From: Coccinella septempunctata
Taxonomy: Eukaryota > Arthropoda > Insecta > Coleoptera > Coccinellidae
Direction of reading: 5' to 3'
Assembly (NCBI RefSeq): GCF_907165205.1
Contig: NC_058195.1
Coordinates: 12,214,001-12,278,000 of the forward strand
DNA length: 64,000 nt
Shown here piece after piece: positions 47,869 to 60,937 of the stretch. Numbering within the stretch: the stretch's first letter is position 1; each line of letters starts with the position of its first letter. Below the pieces are notes generated by a model, which was not told where the DNA came from, searched no databases, and was given only the letters and a program-made list of their open reading frames with translations. The position numbers were made by a program, and so were the translations under genes.

Positions 47869-48189
47869 ATCTCTTTGAGAGACCATATTCTAAATAAAGA
47901 TATCAGGAAAATAACGGAAGTAGAAGGTAATATATGAAGGACAGCAGAAATTAAATGGGCCTGGGTGAGACATTGACTCGTGCCGCGATGTAATGGGTTG
48001 AACAGAAACAGTCTCCTTTACACACTTGAAAAGGTTTTCTTCGGAATTAGATACAAGTAACAATATAAAGTGGTGAATTTAGGGGGGATCCTATCTCAAA
48101 CGCGAGACGGGGTTCACAGACTCGTTCGCCAGCAGACGGAACTCAGCAAGGTTAGGGTTGGAATAAGACGACACAGGCCTACGACGGTT

Positions 48190-48366
48190 CACCCTTAGGT
48201 GCTTTCTGCACCCCCGGGTATCCACACCAGCAGAGTATCGTAGTAACAGTAGAGGTGTTCACTGGAAAGTTAGGGAAAATTAAGGAAGGACAGCCACCCC
48301 AAAGTGCGTTCTGTAGGTACCCCCCGGGTATCCACACCGGCAGGGTATCCTACTAACAGTAGGGGT
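48190..48366 (+). repeat. Direct repeat of ~70 bp, two copies
   Basis: CCCCCGGGTATCCACACC(A/G)GCAG(A/G)GTATC appears at 48,212 and 48,315, followed both times by TA(G/C)TAACAGTAG(A/G)GGTG. The GC-rich surroundings (48,070-48,590) differ from neighbours and may be the 5' part of a retroelement. A minus-strand frame there has no similarity I recognise. Confidence 0.65.
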
Positions 48367-48938
48367 GGAACTCAAAATGTGGCATAGGAAGGACGAGAGC
48401 GGAGGATAAGGTTCCAAGATAATAATACGGAGTGTTGTCTTACCTATGGACTCTGGACGGTTAGGTTCTCGGCGTGCACTTGCACCGGAACAGAAATCTA
48501 CTTCGGCGAAGCAAAAAAAAATTGCGAACGAAAAAGGAAACTCGCAATGTCGGAATCCTGAATTGGAAACAGAAAATATTCCCTTCAAAAATTAACACGA
48601 AATAAAAATTATTTGAAACGAAACAAAGTCTATTCTAGCATGAGGGCGCATATTTGCCAACAGAAAAATGAATCTTTCGTGACAGGGTATATATAATTAA
48701 AGAAATTGGGAAAACAATGAAACACTCTGTATCTTGATTATATAAATGGATAAACCCTTTAGATATATTATACTTAGCAAGTTTTAGGAGACTGACCTCT
48801 GAACGGGGTTATTACCCCCAGTACCTCCTACCTCCCCGTGGTTGCGCCTCTGCTACCTTGCATAAATACATAGTGCATGATACCGAGTTTTTTAGCTCTG
48901 AAATATACGAAAACTTCTCGTCGAAAGATAAGAATATA

Positions 48939-49427
48939 CAGGGTGTCCCACGACGGATGGCCTATTACTCGTTTATAGAGAACTAATCAAAATTTTGTGC
49001 TGAAAATTGGCTCGTTAGATTTTCGACAATGAACTTACTCCCTAAAATTTTTTTCAGACCTACGCACCTTCCGGTTATACCGGAACCAGCGTCTTATTAC
49101 AGATGGCACTCACAGTATATCTTTGCATCGTTGATAGCTGATTTGATTTCAACACTATGCCATACCTTGTGTATAAAGTCAATGGTTTACTAGATATTGT
49201 AAGTTGAAAAAAGGGGAAACTGCCATTTCGAACTGTCCTTCAAGCTCTACTCAAATGACGGATGAAATAATGGTTGTGCCATTAAAAAATGGCAACTTCA
49301 TATTGCCACCCTGTATACAAATCAGCCATGATGTATTTATAAGAACAACTTTTATTTGACAAAATTTTCTCTATAACTCTTACAGTAGACATAATGACGT
49401 ATAATGACTTTTCTGGAGGACACCCTG
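48939..49427. mobile_element. Probable CAGGGTG-type MITE
   Basis: CAGGGTGTCCCACGACGGAT at the left and GGAGGACACCCTG at the right, with TA on both sides. Only about 10 bp of the ends are inverted, and another CACCCTGTA occurs at 49,308. These could therefore be parts of two elements. Confidence 0.45.
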
Positions 49428-49579
49428 TATGTACCTCTCTTTTATTAAATGTTTGAATCATAAGATACTAACTTCATTCCACAGAAGAATAGGTTGAAAG
49501 TAAATAAAAAACTCATTTTTACTCATGTTTTCATTATTGACTGAAACATAAAATGAACATAATTCTGCAGAATTAAATG

Positions 49580-50794
49580 TTACACCATTCTTCTCAGAAG
49601 CTCATTAATCCTGTCTTCCCTGTTTCCAAAGTCACCTCCTTCAACATAGTGGTTTGTCTTCTTGCGCCATCCACCAGTAGGAGTATTCAGCTAAAAAATG
49701 GAAAATTTCGAGTAAGTGATATTAGTAACATCCACGACATATTTAAAAACTATCACCCCTCTAATGAGGGGTGGAGGATGGAATTACTCACCTTGAAGGG
49801 CCACAAAAAGTTGGAAGCGAACTTGAATTTAGGTCCAACGGTGAAAATTTCATGTACTAAATCTTCAACGCAAATGATGTTCGATTTGCTGAGTCTGTTC
49901 TCAATAATTTCGTTATTAGTTATGGGTATCCTCTGACCATTAACTTTGGCATAGCCTCTCTTGTATATCAGCTCTTTCACAGATTTAAGATTTGGATATC
50001 CCCATGTGATGTAAGGCTCACATATCCTCAGCATGTTAATAGTGGCTTTGTTGAGCTTTACAAAGACCCCATTGTTGATTTGTAAGAGACGGAACAGTTT
50101 CAATACTTTCCTCACCTTTGGGGCAACTTTGTTAATACTGAAAACATAAAAATTGCAATTTTTCATAATTCATTCCATAAAAAACGGATATTACTTGAAC
50201 CCAAAACTCACCCTCTTATCCTAATAACAAAAGCTAATTTAGCTTCAGCAGGGACGTAAAAATTGCCACGGTTTTTAGCCTGTCGTATCAACCTTATTTC
50301 TTCACGTTCTTTCTGCTTATATTCTTTAAGGTACTCTTCTGCTCTCTTGAATATTTCTTTACGCTTTTTCACTTGGACAGCTTTTTTCTTGATAGCACTT
50401 TGAACCTTTATGGTTCTTGCCAAATCACGTCTCTTACGATGTTTCAAAACAGACTCGGGAACCGCAGGCAGCTCCTTTTTTACCTTGGGTTTCTGTACAC
50501 TAAAATATAATAATATTGAGATTACTCAAAGGGTAAATATACATTAAAAGTTGTTTTGTGTAGCCATTTAATGAATCAATATAAAGAATTAAGAAGCTCA
50601 TCACTTGTTCCTTATTAATCTGATCAAAACCTTAGAACTTAACAAAAACAACGATATGTATTAAACACGTGTCTTCAATGAGACTTGTGCACAAAATGAT
50701 GAAAGTTTGGGCAAAATTTATTTCATTTCCTCAACAAAGTCGGAATAGGTTTTTTAATAGATTGATAAATTGCTTTTACATACGTTGGGGCCAT
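49580..50794 (-). CDS. RpL7: 60S ribosomal protein L7 (uL30)
   Basis: Four exons (50,784-50,794; 50,212-50,499; 49,792-50,137; 49,580-49,690) join to 251 residues. The first exon codes only MAP plus part of Thr. A basic N-terminal extension ([20 protein letters not shown]) leads into the L30-type RNA-binding fold ([20 protein letters not shown], then [30 protein letters not shown]). The end [20 protein letters not shown] is the conserved L7 C-terminus. Length matches metazoan L7 (about 250). It is a structural component of the large cytosolic ribosomal subunit. A pyrimidine-rich stretch (CCTCTTGCG-TTTTTTTTTC in the minus sense, about 35-50 bases upstream) may be a 5'TOP start. All splice phases agree. 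Confidence 0.97.
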
Positions 50795-51100
50795 TATAAT
50801 TCCTAGCAAATTCTTCTGCGAACTAGAAAAAAAAACGCAAGAGGAACTAGATTCTAATCTAACCTCAAACTATTTAAGATGACATTTGTGATATTTGAGC
50901 ATAGAATATTAGAAGAGTGGGATCTTTTGATGATTTGAAAATGTAGACTCCAATTTTTATGGAAAATTTAATTTTAATAGGCTAGGTTCTATTTATTGGT
51001 CCTGCATGTATTTTAGTTACATGGTGATCTATCTATTTTTAGTGGAAATTTCCTTTTTGAGAAATTATCAAATTACTTTTTAACAAATGAATGACAGACC
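50795..51100. promoter_or_regulatory. Shared divergent promoter of RpL7 and the zinc-finger gene
   Basis: RpL7 starts leftward at 50,794. The zinc-finger transcript starts rightward, with spliced 5' UTR sequence ending near 51,272 (CTGAG|GTAAGT) and possibly an acceptor near 51,223. About 300-450 bp therefore serve both genes. A polypyrimidine tract on the RpL7 side is the only motif I can point to. Confidence 0.45.
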
Positions 51101-51386
51101 GACTGACGATCTTTGGTTTGTCACATGTCACATTCCACTCTGTGATTTGGGTTTGAAGTTTGAAGTTTTTCTACTCTTTTCGGAACAAAAACAAAATCAG
51201 AATCAGAGACAATTTTTTTTTAGGTGATATTTGCCTATTTGAGTTTTTCCATTTGCCTATTAAATCTGAGGTAAGTATGAAGCACTTCACAAGGATCGAA
51301 TTAATTGAACTTAATATTATTGGATATTATAGGTGCCAGAAACAACCCTACTTTGCTCAGAGCAAAATTTCATCAAATGTAACAAT

Positions 51387-54282
51387 ATGGATATAACAAA
51401 CACAATATTGAATTCATGTCCTCTAATAACTGAAGAGAATTTTTCTAATGTAACCAATATGAAGATAGAAATGGAGGAAAGCAATGAAGATTCATATAGG
51501 AATGCAACTCGTGCATTAATAAAAAATATAATAATTCCAAATGAATACACAAACTGTAGAAATAATTCTATACCTCGTAGATTAGAGACAAATAAATTAA
51601 GAACAACGGAAGCATTAAGAATTTCGAGATCAGATATTGATGTAAGAAATAGTGTAGTATTAAATGAATACTTACCAATTTTGAAGAGCACTAATGTGAC
51701 TACTCAACTTATAAAGACAATATATAGAGAAAAGACTAGAGAAAAGTCTAAAAAAAAGAAATCAAAATTTGAAACAGCAGGTCCTTCAAGAGTAGACTGT
51801 GAATTATTGCATAGAGATTTGCAAAATTCATGGCAACCAATAATTAATTGTCCTGAGCCGCTCCCTACAAATATTCTGGAAAATATAGAGGAAAATATAA
51901 ATACACAGTGTGAACTACCAAACCTAACAGTTAAAGAGGAAGTCATTGAGACTGCTGAAAATGTTCTGGATCTAAATGAATCAACTCCTCAATTTGAAGT
52001 AAATAGAAATATTGAAAAAAGGAGTGGTGAGTTTTATCAGTTATTATCATAGTTAGGACTAATAAAATCTTTCAAGTATTATACCATTGTTTTATTTTTC
52101 AGGTTCTCCATTGGAGAAAATTGAAATAAAAAGAGAAAAATTGGATGATGACGATTTCTCAGATAATCAAATATACATCAAAAATGAACTACCAAACCTA
52201 ACGGTCAAAGAGGAAGTCATTGAAACTGTTATGGATCTAAATGAATCAACTTCTCAATCTGAAGTAAATAGAAATATTGAAAAAAATTACTGTAAGTTTT
52301 ATCAGTTATTATCTTAGTTAGGAGTAATAAAATCTGTGTTGTACCATTGTTTTATTTTTCAGGTTCTCCATTTGAGAAAATTCAAATAAAAAGAGAAAAA
52401 TTGGATGATGAAGATTTCTCAGATAATCAAATATACATAAAAAATGAACTACCAAATCTAACAGTTAAAGAGGAAGTGATTGAGACGGTTGAAAATGTTC
52501 TTGATCTAAATGAATCAACTCCTAAATTTGAAGTAAATAGTGATATTGGAAGAAGAAGTAGTGAGTTTTCCCAGTTATTATCTTCATTAGTTAGGACTAA
52601 TGAAGACTTTCAAGTATTATACCATTGTTTCATTTTACAGGCTCCCCATTCAAGGACATTGAAATGAAGAGAGAAAAATTAGATAATGAAGATTTCTTAG
52701 ATAATCAAATATACGTCAAAAATGAAATACATGAAGTTGTTGATGATTGTTCTTTTCCAAATACTAATGATATCAAAGAAGAGATAGTTACATCTAACAA
52801 TATGAATAATAATAAAATGTAAGTTATATATATACATTAGATTATTTCGATATAATATTTAAAAAAACTAAAATCATTAGATTCTTATTGATGAAGTTAA
52901 CATGAACATCAATTGTTCTTTGAATCATGTATTGAATGATTTCAGACATCCTCATTATTGCTTATCATCGCTTAAGATCTGTTGTTTATGTGATGTTTAC
53001 ATTGAAGATATAAAGGATCATGTGGATAAGAAACACAGGGTGAGTTTTGAATTATTGTCATCCTTTAAACATTGTTATGATTAAATCCTATTGTACTATT
53101 TGTAGAATGGCATATTTTTTTCCTGTCCCTTCTGTGAATCGGATACAAGATATAGTATCAGAAAATATAGTTATGAATCCAAGAAACACAAAAAACATTG
53201 CTCTTGTTATTGCGAGTTTTGTGATCAGAAATTTCCCAACTGGTTGGAGACAAGTGAGCATACAAGTGACGTACACAATAATCAGGTAATTATTTAATCA
53301 CGGCTTTAATACCTAATATTGAAATGTTTGATGAAAATTATGGTGGGTTGTGAGCATAGGGGCTGAGGAGGTTTTGTTTGATGCTAGAAAACATTTTACC
53401 TCTAAAAGGAAGGGTGATGGCTGCTCGGAGCAGTGCCTGCAGAATTTCATAGATGTGGTATTTTTGTTTTAAAGATGTTCATTTGCATATACAAACATCA
53501 TCCCAACCCTGCATCACACCCCATGCCTATGAATTGGGAGGATTCCAATGGGGGCTACCGTTTTTTTGCTCACCAGTTGGCGCCTTTGTAGAGTGAGGTC
53601 CTGAACTAATGCAAGATTTGTTTGTCTACGATGACGGGAACTTGTCATTTCACAGATCCTAATATTGGAGAAATTGAATATATAAATATTTGGTTACTAA
53701 TCAATATCTTGTTCGTCATGTGTGTAAGTCCATTTCTGACAATGATTTGGCTTCACTTCGTTTATAGCATTAAACACGTAATATCAATAAAAGTATTATA
53801 AATATATGGAGACCATAAACTTAATATTAATCATATAGTTGAGTCTATGATTTGGACCTCACGCTACACTAGCACATCTAGCGGCGAATTCACACGCGGT
53901 AGCCCTCATTAAATTCAGTTAAAAAAAATGTTATCATCACTTTTTCCTCCAGGTTAACAAGCAATGCACCATGTGTAGTTACGAAGCCCCCTTCTACAGC
54001 AACCTACTCGTTCATATACTCTGCTGTCATAACGGACAGACACTAATAGATAACTGTCAGTATTGTGATTTTGCTACCCTGAATCCTGCACTAATGCAGA
54101 TGCATGTAGCCGCAAAACATCAAATTGTCCAAGAACCTTCAGCACAAACAGATCAACCATTCAGAAGTTATGTGAAAAAAGTGATGGTTAAGTGTCCTAT
54201 CTGTGACTGCCATTTGAGTAGTAAACGTTACCTGAAGAAACATATGAGTTTCATGCATTCAAAACGAGATGTATCAACTTGA
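51387..54282 (+). CDS. C2H2 zinc-finger protein with duplicated acidic exons
   Basis: Seven coding exons (51,387-52,026; 52,103-52,291; 52,363-52,560; 52,641-52,818; 52,946-53,039; 53,106-53,285; 53,953-54,282) give 602 residues with consistent phases. The start MDITNTILNS is the first in-frame ATG after the acceptor at 51,333. The N-terminal two thirds is acidic and disordered-looking, with repeated SUMO-type psi-K-x-E sites (TVKEEVIET, EIKREKLDD). The C-terminal part holds about six C2H2-like fingers: CCLCDVYIEDIKDHVDKKH; two irregular ones in exon 6 (CPFC.., CEFCDQKF..); CTMCSYEAPFYSNLLVH; CQYCDFATLNPALMQMH; CPICDCHLSSKRYLKKH. It is likely a nuclear DNA-binding protein. No orthologue recognised. 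AATAAA lies at 54,707. Exons 2 and 3 and part of exons 1 and 4 are tandem copies. Confidence 0.88.
51900..52680 (+). repeat. Tandem exon-plus-intron duplication in the zinc-finger gene
   Basis: The segment from (N)ELPNLTVKEEVIET through the intron and GSP(L/F)(E/K)KI..KREKLD occurs three to four times with a spacing of about 260-275 bp. Intron sequences are also shared (GTxAGTTTTATCAGTTATTATC, then ACCATTGTTTTATTTTTCAG). Introns are 76, 71 and 80 bp. All duplicated exons are phase 1-1, so copies add without frameshift. Confidence 0.9.
53286..53952. other. Last intron of the zinc-finger gene
   Basis: 667 bp, far longer than its other introns. It has a GC-richer middle (53,340-53,640) unlike the flanks, possibly a transposon remnant. 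No exon seen. Confidence 0.5.
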
Positions 54283-54706
54283 TCGATTTTAACATCTACC
54301 AAATGGAAAAACCATGTCAAGGTACTTTAAATTCATTAAATTTAAATTACTATGATTTTATACCATAGATAAAGAGCGTGAACTGAGCAATACTTTGAAA
54401 AATTTCGCCAGTCCTTGCTCTATATACCTATGGACCTAGAAAATTTATATTTCCAACTTTTCAGCAAAACATATTGACAATGTTGGGTCAAATACCTCTT
54501 GGTTAAGGTAAATATAATTTTCCAGTCCAATTACGTTGAAATGTAATTCATTGTGTAATTATTTGTGTTCTGTGATGTAATTGAAGGTTGGGTAATCCTG
54601 CAGAATCTACAAGTGGCAGTGTCTCAGAATGCGCACGCGGCGACAATGTCATTTATGAGTTATTGTTGCCAAAATGTGCACACACTGTATCTGCGTAAAT
54701 GATTGG

Positions 54707-54712
54707 AATAAA
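54707..54712 (+). terminator. Poly(A) signal candidate, zinc-finger gene
   Basis: AATAAA 425 bases past the stop codon. Another lies near 55,061. Confidence 0.4.
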
Positions 54713-55235
54713 TTGAATTTCATTTCATAGTGGATCTTAAGCTCATCTAGATAAGAACTAAGCATCGGAAACATACATTATTAAATTTCACTTTGGCAAA
54801 AAATATGGATACATTCTCCAACTTTTCCAATCTGGCAACATAGCTGCGAATTCTACGTAACTCAAGGACATCCCAAGGTCACCTGTAGATTCTGCCAATT
54901 TACCGAAAGTTTAATTGGTTGAGGGAAATCACATACACCTTGCAATATTTTTTTTTTTAGATAAGAATATTATACGATTCGCAAATAATCATCTCCAAAG
55001 ATTAAAGTTCAGTCAGAGTATTATAATTCAATTTTATGAATAGAAAAAATAATATTATATGAATAAATAAATTTGTATTGAATTGTTCTTGGCTGATAGA
55101 ATATCACAGACTTGATGAAGTTTTTGTGCAGGCTCTTTATAAATGATTGTTATATCTTTGCTGGTCCTTACTAATCATTTCGAACTTAATATCATAGAAT
55201 TTCAAAATTGACGGACACTAAGATATTAGATATGG

Positions 55236-55415
55236 ATTGAATTTATTCTGGGAGGATTCTGCATTTCCTGAAACTTTTTAGGGTTTTCACTGCGAATCTT
55301 TGGAATAAAATCAATTTAAAAAATTTACGCAGGAGCAAATCGTTTATTTCAATTTTTTTTTATTTTGTTCCAGAGATTGGGAGTGAAAAGCCTAAAAAGT
55401 TTCAGGAAACTGAGA
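55236..55415. mobile_element. Shorter copy of the element nested at 7081
   Basis: Shares TTTACGCAGGAGCAAATCGTTTATTTC and GAGATTGGGAGTGAAAA with 7081-7372. Ends CTGAAACTTTTTAGGG / CCTAAAAAGTTTCAG are inverted. Its inner part is reduced. Confidence 0.65.
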
Positions 55416-55419
55416 TATT

Positions 55420-56220
55420 ACTATCATTTATAAAGCCCAGTATTATATTGTATTTATTATAACAGAATAAAAACAATTCGACTAAAGTCTTTGCAGTTTT
55501 GTTTTTTACCAAATTATTGATTTTAATAGGCCGGAAATTCCTCATTCCGTTCCCCCATATTCCATATTTTCAACTGACATTTTTTGAGACCTTGTTGAGG
55601 TACAATCTCAAACCGAGCTTTTGCTGAAGATATCTACCTCTGTTGTGGGCGAAATGTACCTTAAAGGCTGTAGCAGGGTACAACTCTAGTTATTTTAGTT
55701 GTACTCTGGCTAAAGAGCTCTAATATTTATCATCAAGCGAAGATCTGTCCGTGAAAATTTTCTGCCAAACAGGAAATGTAGTGTTTTGAAAAGTGAAAAG
55801 TTTAATATATTCCCTATACCTATAAGATGGTTTTTAACGTTTTGACAACGAACGCAGAAAATAGTTTGCATATATGCGATCCCCCTCTTTAGATACGCCA
55901 CTGCACTCAAACAATTCCTTTGGTTGAAGTTTGAGATGAAATTAAAAAAAGAATTCACTGGGTAAATTTGACTGAAAATGCAATGAAAGATCGTGAAACC
56001 CGATATTTTTGCGTGAAAAATAAGCGGTGTAACCGAGGGTCTTCATCATTCATCAGCATTAACTAGAAAAAAAATACATTAAAGATAATGCTCTATGCAT
56101 TTTATTTGTCATAGTGACAGCTGTGAAATTTTTTGGTTATAATTCACACAAAAATATTTATTGGCAACTTCCAAATATTTAGATAAACAATATCTGCGAA
56201 GATGTTCCAAGTTCCTTGTG
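55420..56220. other. Intergenic sequence
   Basis: No gene or pairable repeat recognised. It separates the zinc-finger gene from the small membrane protein gene. Confidence 0.4.
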
Positions 56221-56580
56221 ATGTTATATATTCGAAGGTTTTTTCAGAGCTCTAATTTGTTTGTGTTGTGCAGTATATTACTTGCTGTAGGATTTTTATT
56301 CCAGTGCAAAGTCCTGTATCAGGCTTATCAGAAACGTTTGCGTTTCAACGAATATAACGAAATGGTACTGCGTATATTGATCGTTACGGCGCAATTTCCT
56401 AGTATCTAATATTAATTTTTTCAGATTGACGAAATGACACATAGTTTACAGGCAATGGAGAGTGCTATCAACCGAACTGACGATATGATGAGAATTCTGA
56501 AGAGGACAGTAAGAATTAAGTCGAGGAAGACGTTGCGAATTACTACGCAAACATACAAATCACAAAACGCCCAGCTCTAG
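56221..56580 (+). CDS. Small single-pass membrane protein, unidentified
   Basis: Two exons (56,221-56,364; 56,425-56,580) join phase 0 across a 60-bp intron (ATG|GTACTG..TTTTTTCAG|ATT) to 99 residues. One hydrophobic segment (SSNLFVLCSILLAVGFLF, about residues 10-28) follows a basic start (MLYIRRFF), which predicts a short cytosolic N-terminus. The rest is helical and charged (IDEMTHSLQAMESAINRTDD) with a basic tail. I choose this ATG because it is the first in the frame; the frame opens upstream without another. AATAAA 86 bases after the stop supports a real gene. I recognise no family. The weak donor is the main doubt. Confidence 0.55.
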
Positions 56581-56665
56581 TTAAATTGGTAAATTTTGAG
56601 CGGTGAAAATTTTTGCACAAGTAACCTTGGCTTCAGCCCTTCAGTAGATAGAACAAAAGATGAGA

Positions 56666-56671
56666 AATAAA
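56666..56671 (+). terminator. Poly(A) signal, small membrane protein gene
   Basis: AATAAA 86 bases downstream of the stop codon. Confidence 0.55.
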
Positions 56672-57733
56672 TGAAGTTGTTGCCACAATTTGTTATTACC
56701 TTAGAGTAATGTGTTTCTTTCCATTGAATATTTTGTGATCGATAGTGTAGGCTGTTCTTATTAGGAAATTAAAAACTTATATTTTTATATTTTCATTTAA
56801 ACATGGAATTCATAGTGCGTTTTCATACGTTTATAATTGAAATGTAATTCAGTTGTTAAAGATTCAGTTACTCCAGTTCAACGATTGATTTCATAAGTTT
56901 GCTCAACCATCTATACTTTATATTAGTGTCAGATCATTATAGCTTATGAATATCATATATCATTTCTATTGGCAAAAAACAAATTTCATAACATGCGAAA
57001 GGTAATGTTCCTTAATAATGAGACAAAACTCGAAATCAACCATGTATTGTTGAAATTACAATAATAAATATATATTTATCTACAAATTAATAATACCTTA
57101 CATTAACCAATGTAAATCAAATTCACAATAAAATATATACATCCATTTGTTTGTCGTTTGTTCATGATTATCACATCATTATCTTGAACGAAAGCACAAA
57201 TTTGAGACTTTTTCGAATATACAAGAAAGTATAACAGCAGAATTATCTTCTGCCGAAGTAGGATGTGATTTCATCAAATTTCGTAAAAGGAAGGTAAATT
57301 AAGAAAGGCACAGAGGAATCGAAAGTGCTTGTAAAATGGTTCATTGACGAAGTACTTTAATTGTTAAGGTATTAATTTTTAGGCCGGATGAGACGGTGCG
57401 GACATCAAACTAAAAGTTAAACAATTTTGTGAATAAATTATTTTATGTTTTTGGTATATATTTCAATATTGAGAAAAAATTTAAGATGCCCATAGCTCCG
57501 AAATCATCCGTCGAATTTTTTGTCACTGCGCCCATCCCAATAGTTTGAGGTTTTATAAGTAATAGATACACAATTAACACAATGGAATTTGTGATGTTTG
57601 AACACTAATTAACATGTCAGAATTTGGTGACCCCGTTAATATTCCATCAGCATGCGGTAAACGGTAAAACGCTGGTTTTTTTAACGTTAGATGTCCGGCA
57701 ATTGCGGTTAACATACATGCATAGTTTCTAGCG
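56672..57733. other. Intergenic sequence
   Basis: AT-rich and without recognisable genes. It must contain the promoter of the DM4/DM12 gene near its right edge. Confidence 0.4.
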
Positions 57734-58939
57734 ATGATGAGAATCGCTTCTTCTAGATTTTTTCTGTTAGGGTTTTTTTTTCTCAAGTGTAAGGCAATAG
57801 ACGATGCGGATTTCAAAGTCGATAACTGGAAGTTCCACTTCATACCTGGCACTGGCATGGGGGTAAGACATGTATATTTGGATTCTAATTACTATACGCT
57901 ATATCTTTAAAATAAAAAATATTGCCTGTTTCGTATGGTAGTTTTTTTTTAATAATTTATTCATTTAGAGTTGAGTTACTAAACCCAAATTATTTGCAGT
58001 TATTCATGGCTCTAGCGTTGCCTTTAGGGGGCCCCTACAAAAATGCTTATCTGGCCTACAATTTCGAAGCAAATTACCTGGTACCTGGAAATGAGACGTC
58101 TTTCGAATATCCACCTCTGTTAGGGAGAAATATCGACAGAACATTGATTTATAAAGCTTTGGAGACCAAACTACGATCGTAAGTAAATTCAAAGTTTTCC
58201 AGCAGACCTCAAAATATCGTTTGTCGTATCGTACTCGATTTTCGTACCAATAAGAGACCCTCCTGTAGGATGGGTATATTTTTCATAAGCTTCTTTTTTT
58301 CAAATTAAAACTGAAAATTTCAGGGAAGGGCTATATCTTTCCTTTTCAATTAAGATTGATTTTTTTTAGAATTGGATACATGGGAAAACCATGTCTACTG
58401 AGAATAATATGTGAACTGGCTTCTTCACATACCATTCTTCACGCAAATGGCATTCTAGGTGATATATTACATGTTGTATTCACGTAAGTGGCTCTTCTGA
58501 TCTTTAGAATAAAAAACTAACATTTATAAAGCGTCTTTTTCTATATAAATATGAGGTGTTGATAGGGGAGTGACATAAAATTTGTATTTTTGGTGGGGTC
58601 TTTCATCATCCTGAATTATTGAAATCAATGGGAGGAAAAAAGTGATAATCATAAAATATATCTTATAACAAGTAGTATACAGAATATTTGCCTAAGATTT
58701 CTTTTATGTTGAAGGGTATATGAATCCTAATGTCTCAGGGAATTCTCTATAGCTTCATATTTTGTTGCAGTCCGTCTTCGTCGAAAAATCCTGATTTGGA
58801 AGAAGATTACGAAAAGGCCGAAGAAGTTGGCAGACAAGTGGGAAATTGTTCGAAATTTTCGAAAAAATGCAGGACAAGTTTTCTAGATATTGTGACTTGG
58901 CTCGGCAACTCCATTCAAAAAGATGGAAATGAACAATAA
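57734..58939 (+). CDS. DM4/DM12-domain secreted or membrane-associated protein
   Basis: Four exons (57,734-57,862; 58,000-58,178; 58,370-58,483; 58,771-58,939) join in phase to 196 residues. The N-terminus is signal-like (MMRIASSRFFLLGFFFLKCK). Then comes the arthropod DM4/DM12 pattern: PGTGMG, LALPLGGPYKNAYLAYNFEA, NY.VP, RTLIYKALETKL, a conserved cysteine in GKPCLLRIICELA, HANGILGDILHVVFTPSSS, and the C-terminal cysteines of GNCSKFSKKC. These four cysteines probably form disulfides. The family is specific to arthropods and its function is essentially unknown. An alternative start is the second Met. The stop codon lies within the AATAAA hexamer at 58,935-58,940. Confidence 0.9.
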
Positions 58940-59621
58940 AATATGAACTGATTTATTGCTGTTGTCTATGATATTTATTTATTTCATGATTATAATTATA
59001 TTTTAAATAATCGAATGGTGTTTCAATTAAATAATTTCTATTCTTGACGAGTAAAGAATCATCGTATGGAGAAAAAATGGAGATGATTCAGTGAGAGATA
59101 ATTTAAGGGAAAAGTTATGAATAATAGCGCAATATTTTAGAGCTTCAATAACTATACTCATTTGTATAGGGAAATATTGAATATTTATATAAATATAATG
59201 CACTCATTTGGGCATTATATAGAGTCTTTATAAGTCATTGTAACAGCGCGAGGGGCGGTCCTCAAAATATTTTCAGTTTTTAGATATCAATAATTTTCAC
59301 GATTTTGGGAATAGAAGATTCTAAACTTGCTTGAAAATTATTAGGTTTCAGTATCTGGTGGTGAAGGGGCACCAAGAATACGCAGGGACGTGCCTACCCT
59401 ACCTTTCTACGCCCATGGAAAGTGGCCCTTTTTAATAAACCATAGAATAAAAAATTTTTGATTTGACAGTTAACTTTAACCTCAATGATGAATAACTGGA
59501 GGAAACAAAAATAATATACATATTACAGCTAATTTATTTACATTTTCTTTGCAAGGAATAAGAACAGACCTTTCAAATAGTAAAATCTGAAGTCGACATT
59601 CTGAATTGAAAGGATAATAAA
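58940..59621. other. Intergenic sequence
   Basis: No coding exon or paired repeat recognised. It holds the SFT2 gene's 5' flank. Confidence 0.4.
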
Positions 59622-60475
<854 letters not shown>

Positions 60476-60931
60476 GCACATACTGGTACTTTTATGAAAC
60501 ATACCTGCACAACACTTCAACTTCGTCAACGACGAATAGAAAATTTCAAACTTTCCATATAACTGATGAAACATACTTTTTCATCAGTTACCTTGAGAAT
60601 ATTAATACTATTTTTTATAAAATGAACCCAAAATCTATCAGATGATTTTATATTCCTATTTTTAATATACTTGATATTTTTCTTGAATGAGAACTAATAC
60701 TGATCGATCAGACAATAAATAAGTGCTCCTTAGCTACAAATGGTCCAAATAATCTATTTTGTGATGTATATCGAAGTATGTTGAGCGTTGTATATAGATC
60801 TATAAAATATATTTTTAATATGAGAATATGTATGTGTATTGATGTTCTTTATGTAATACAGCGTATTACTTGTATTTATACCGAAACCATTGTTAGAAAG
60901 TTTAACTGTCTCGAAATATTATTTGATTTTG

Positions 60932-60937
60932 AATAAA
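60932..60937 (+). terminator. Poly(A) signal, SFT2 gene
   Basis: AATAAA 457 bases past the stop codon. Confidence 0.55.

Noticed and set aside
48280..48588. Minus-strand frame of about 102 codons in GC-rich DNA
   Set aside because: It covers the duplicated CCCCCGGGTATCC repeat and lacks similarity or splice context; more likely retroelement leader sequence.
49577..49936. Plus-strand frame opposite RpL7
   Set aside because: Antisense shadow of the strongly supported ribosomal protein exons.
51317..51946. Minus-strand frames opposite the zinc-finger first exon
   Set aside because: Antisense shadow; the plus strand has consistent splice phases and homologous fingers.
57574..57858. Minus-strand frame starting MPVPGMKWNF
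   Set aside because: Antisense of the first DM4/DM12 exon, whose plus-strand frame continues in phase.
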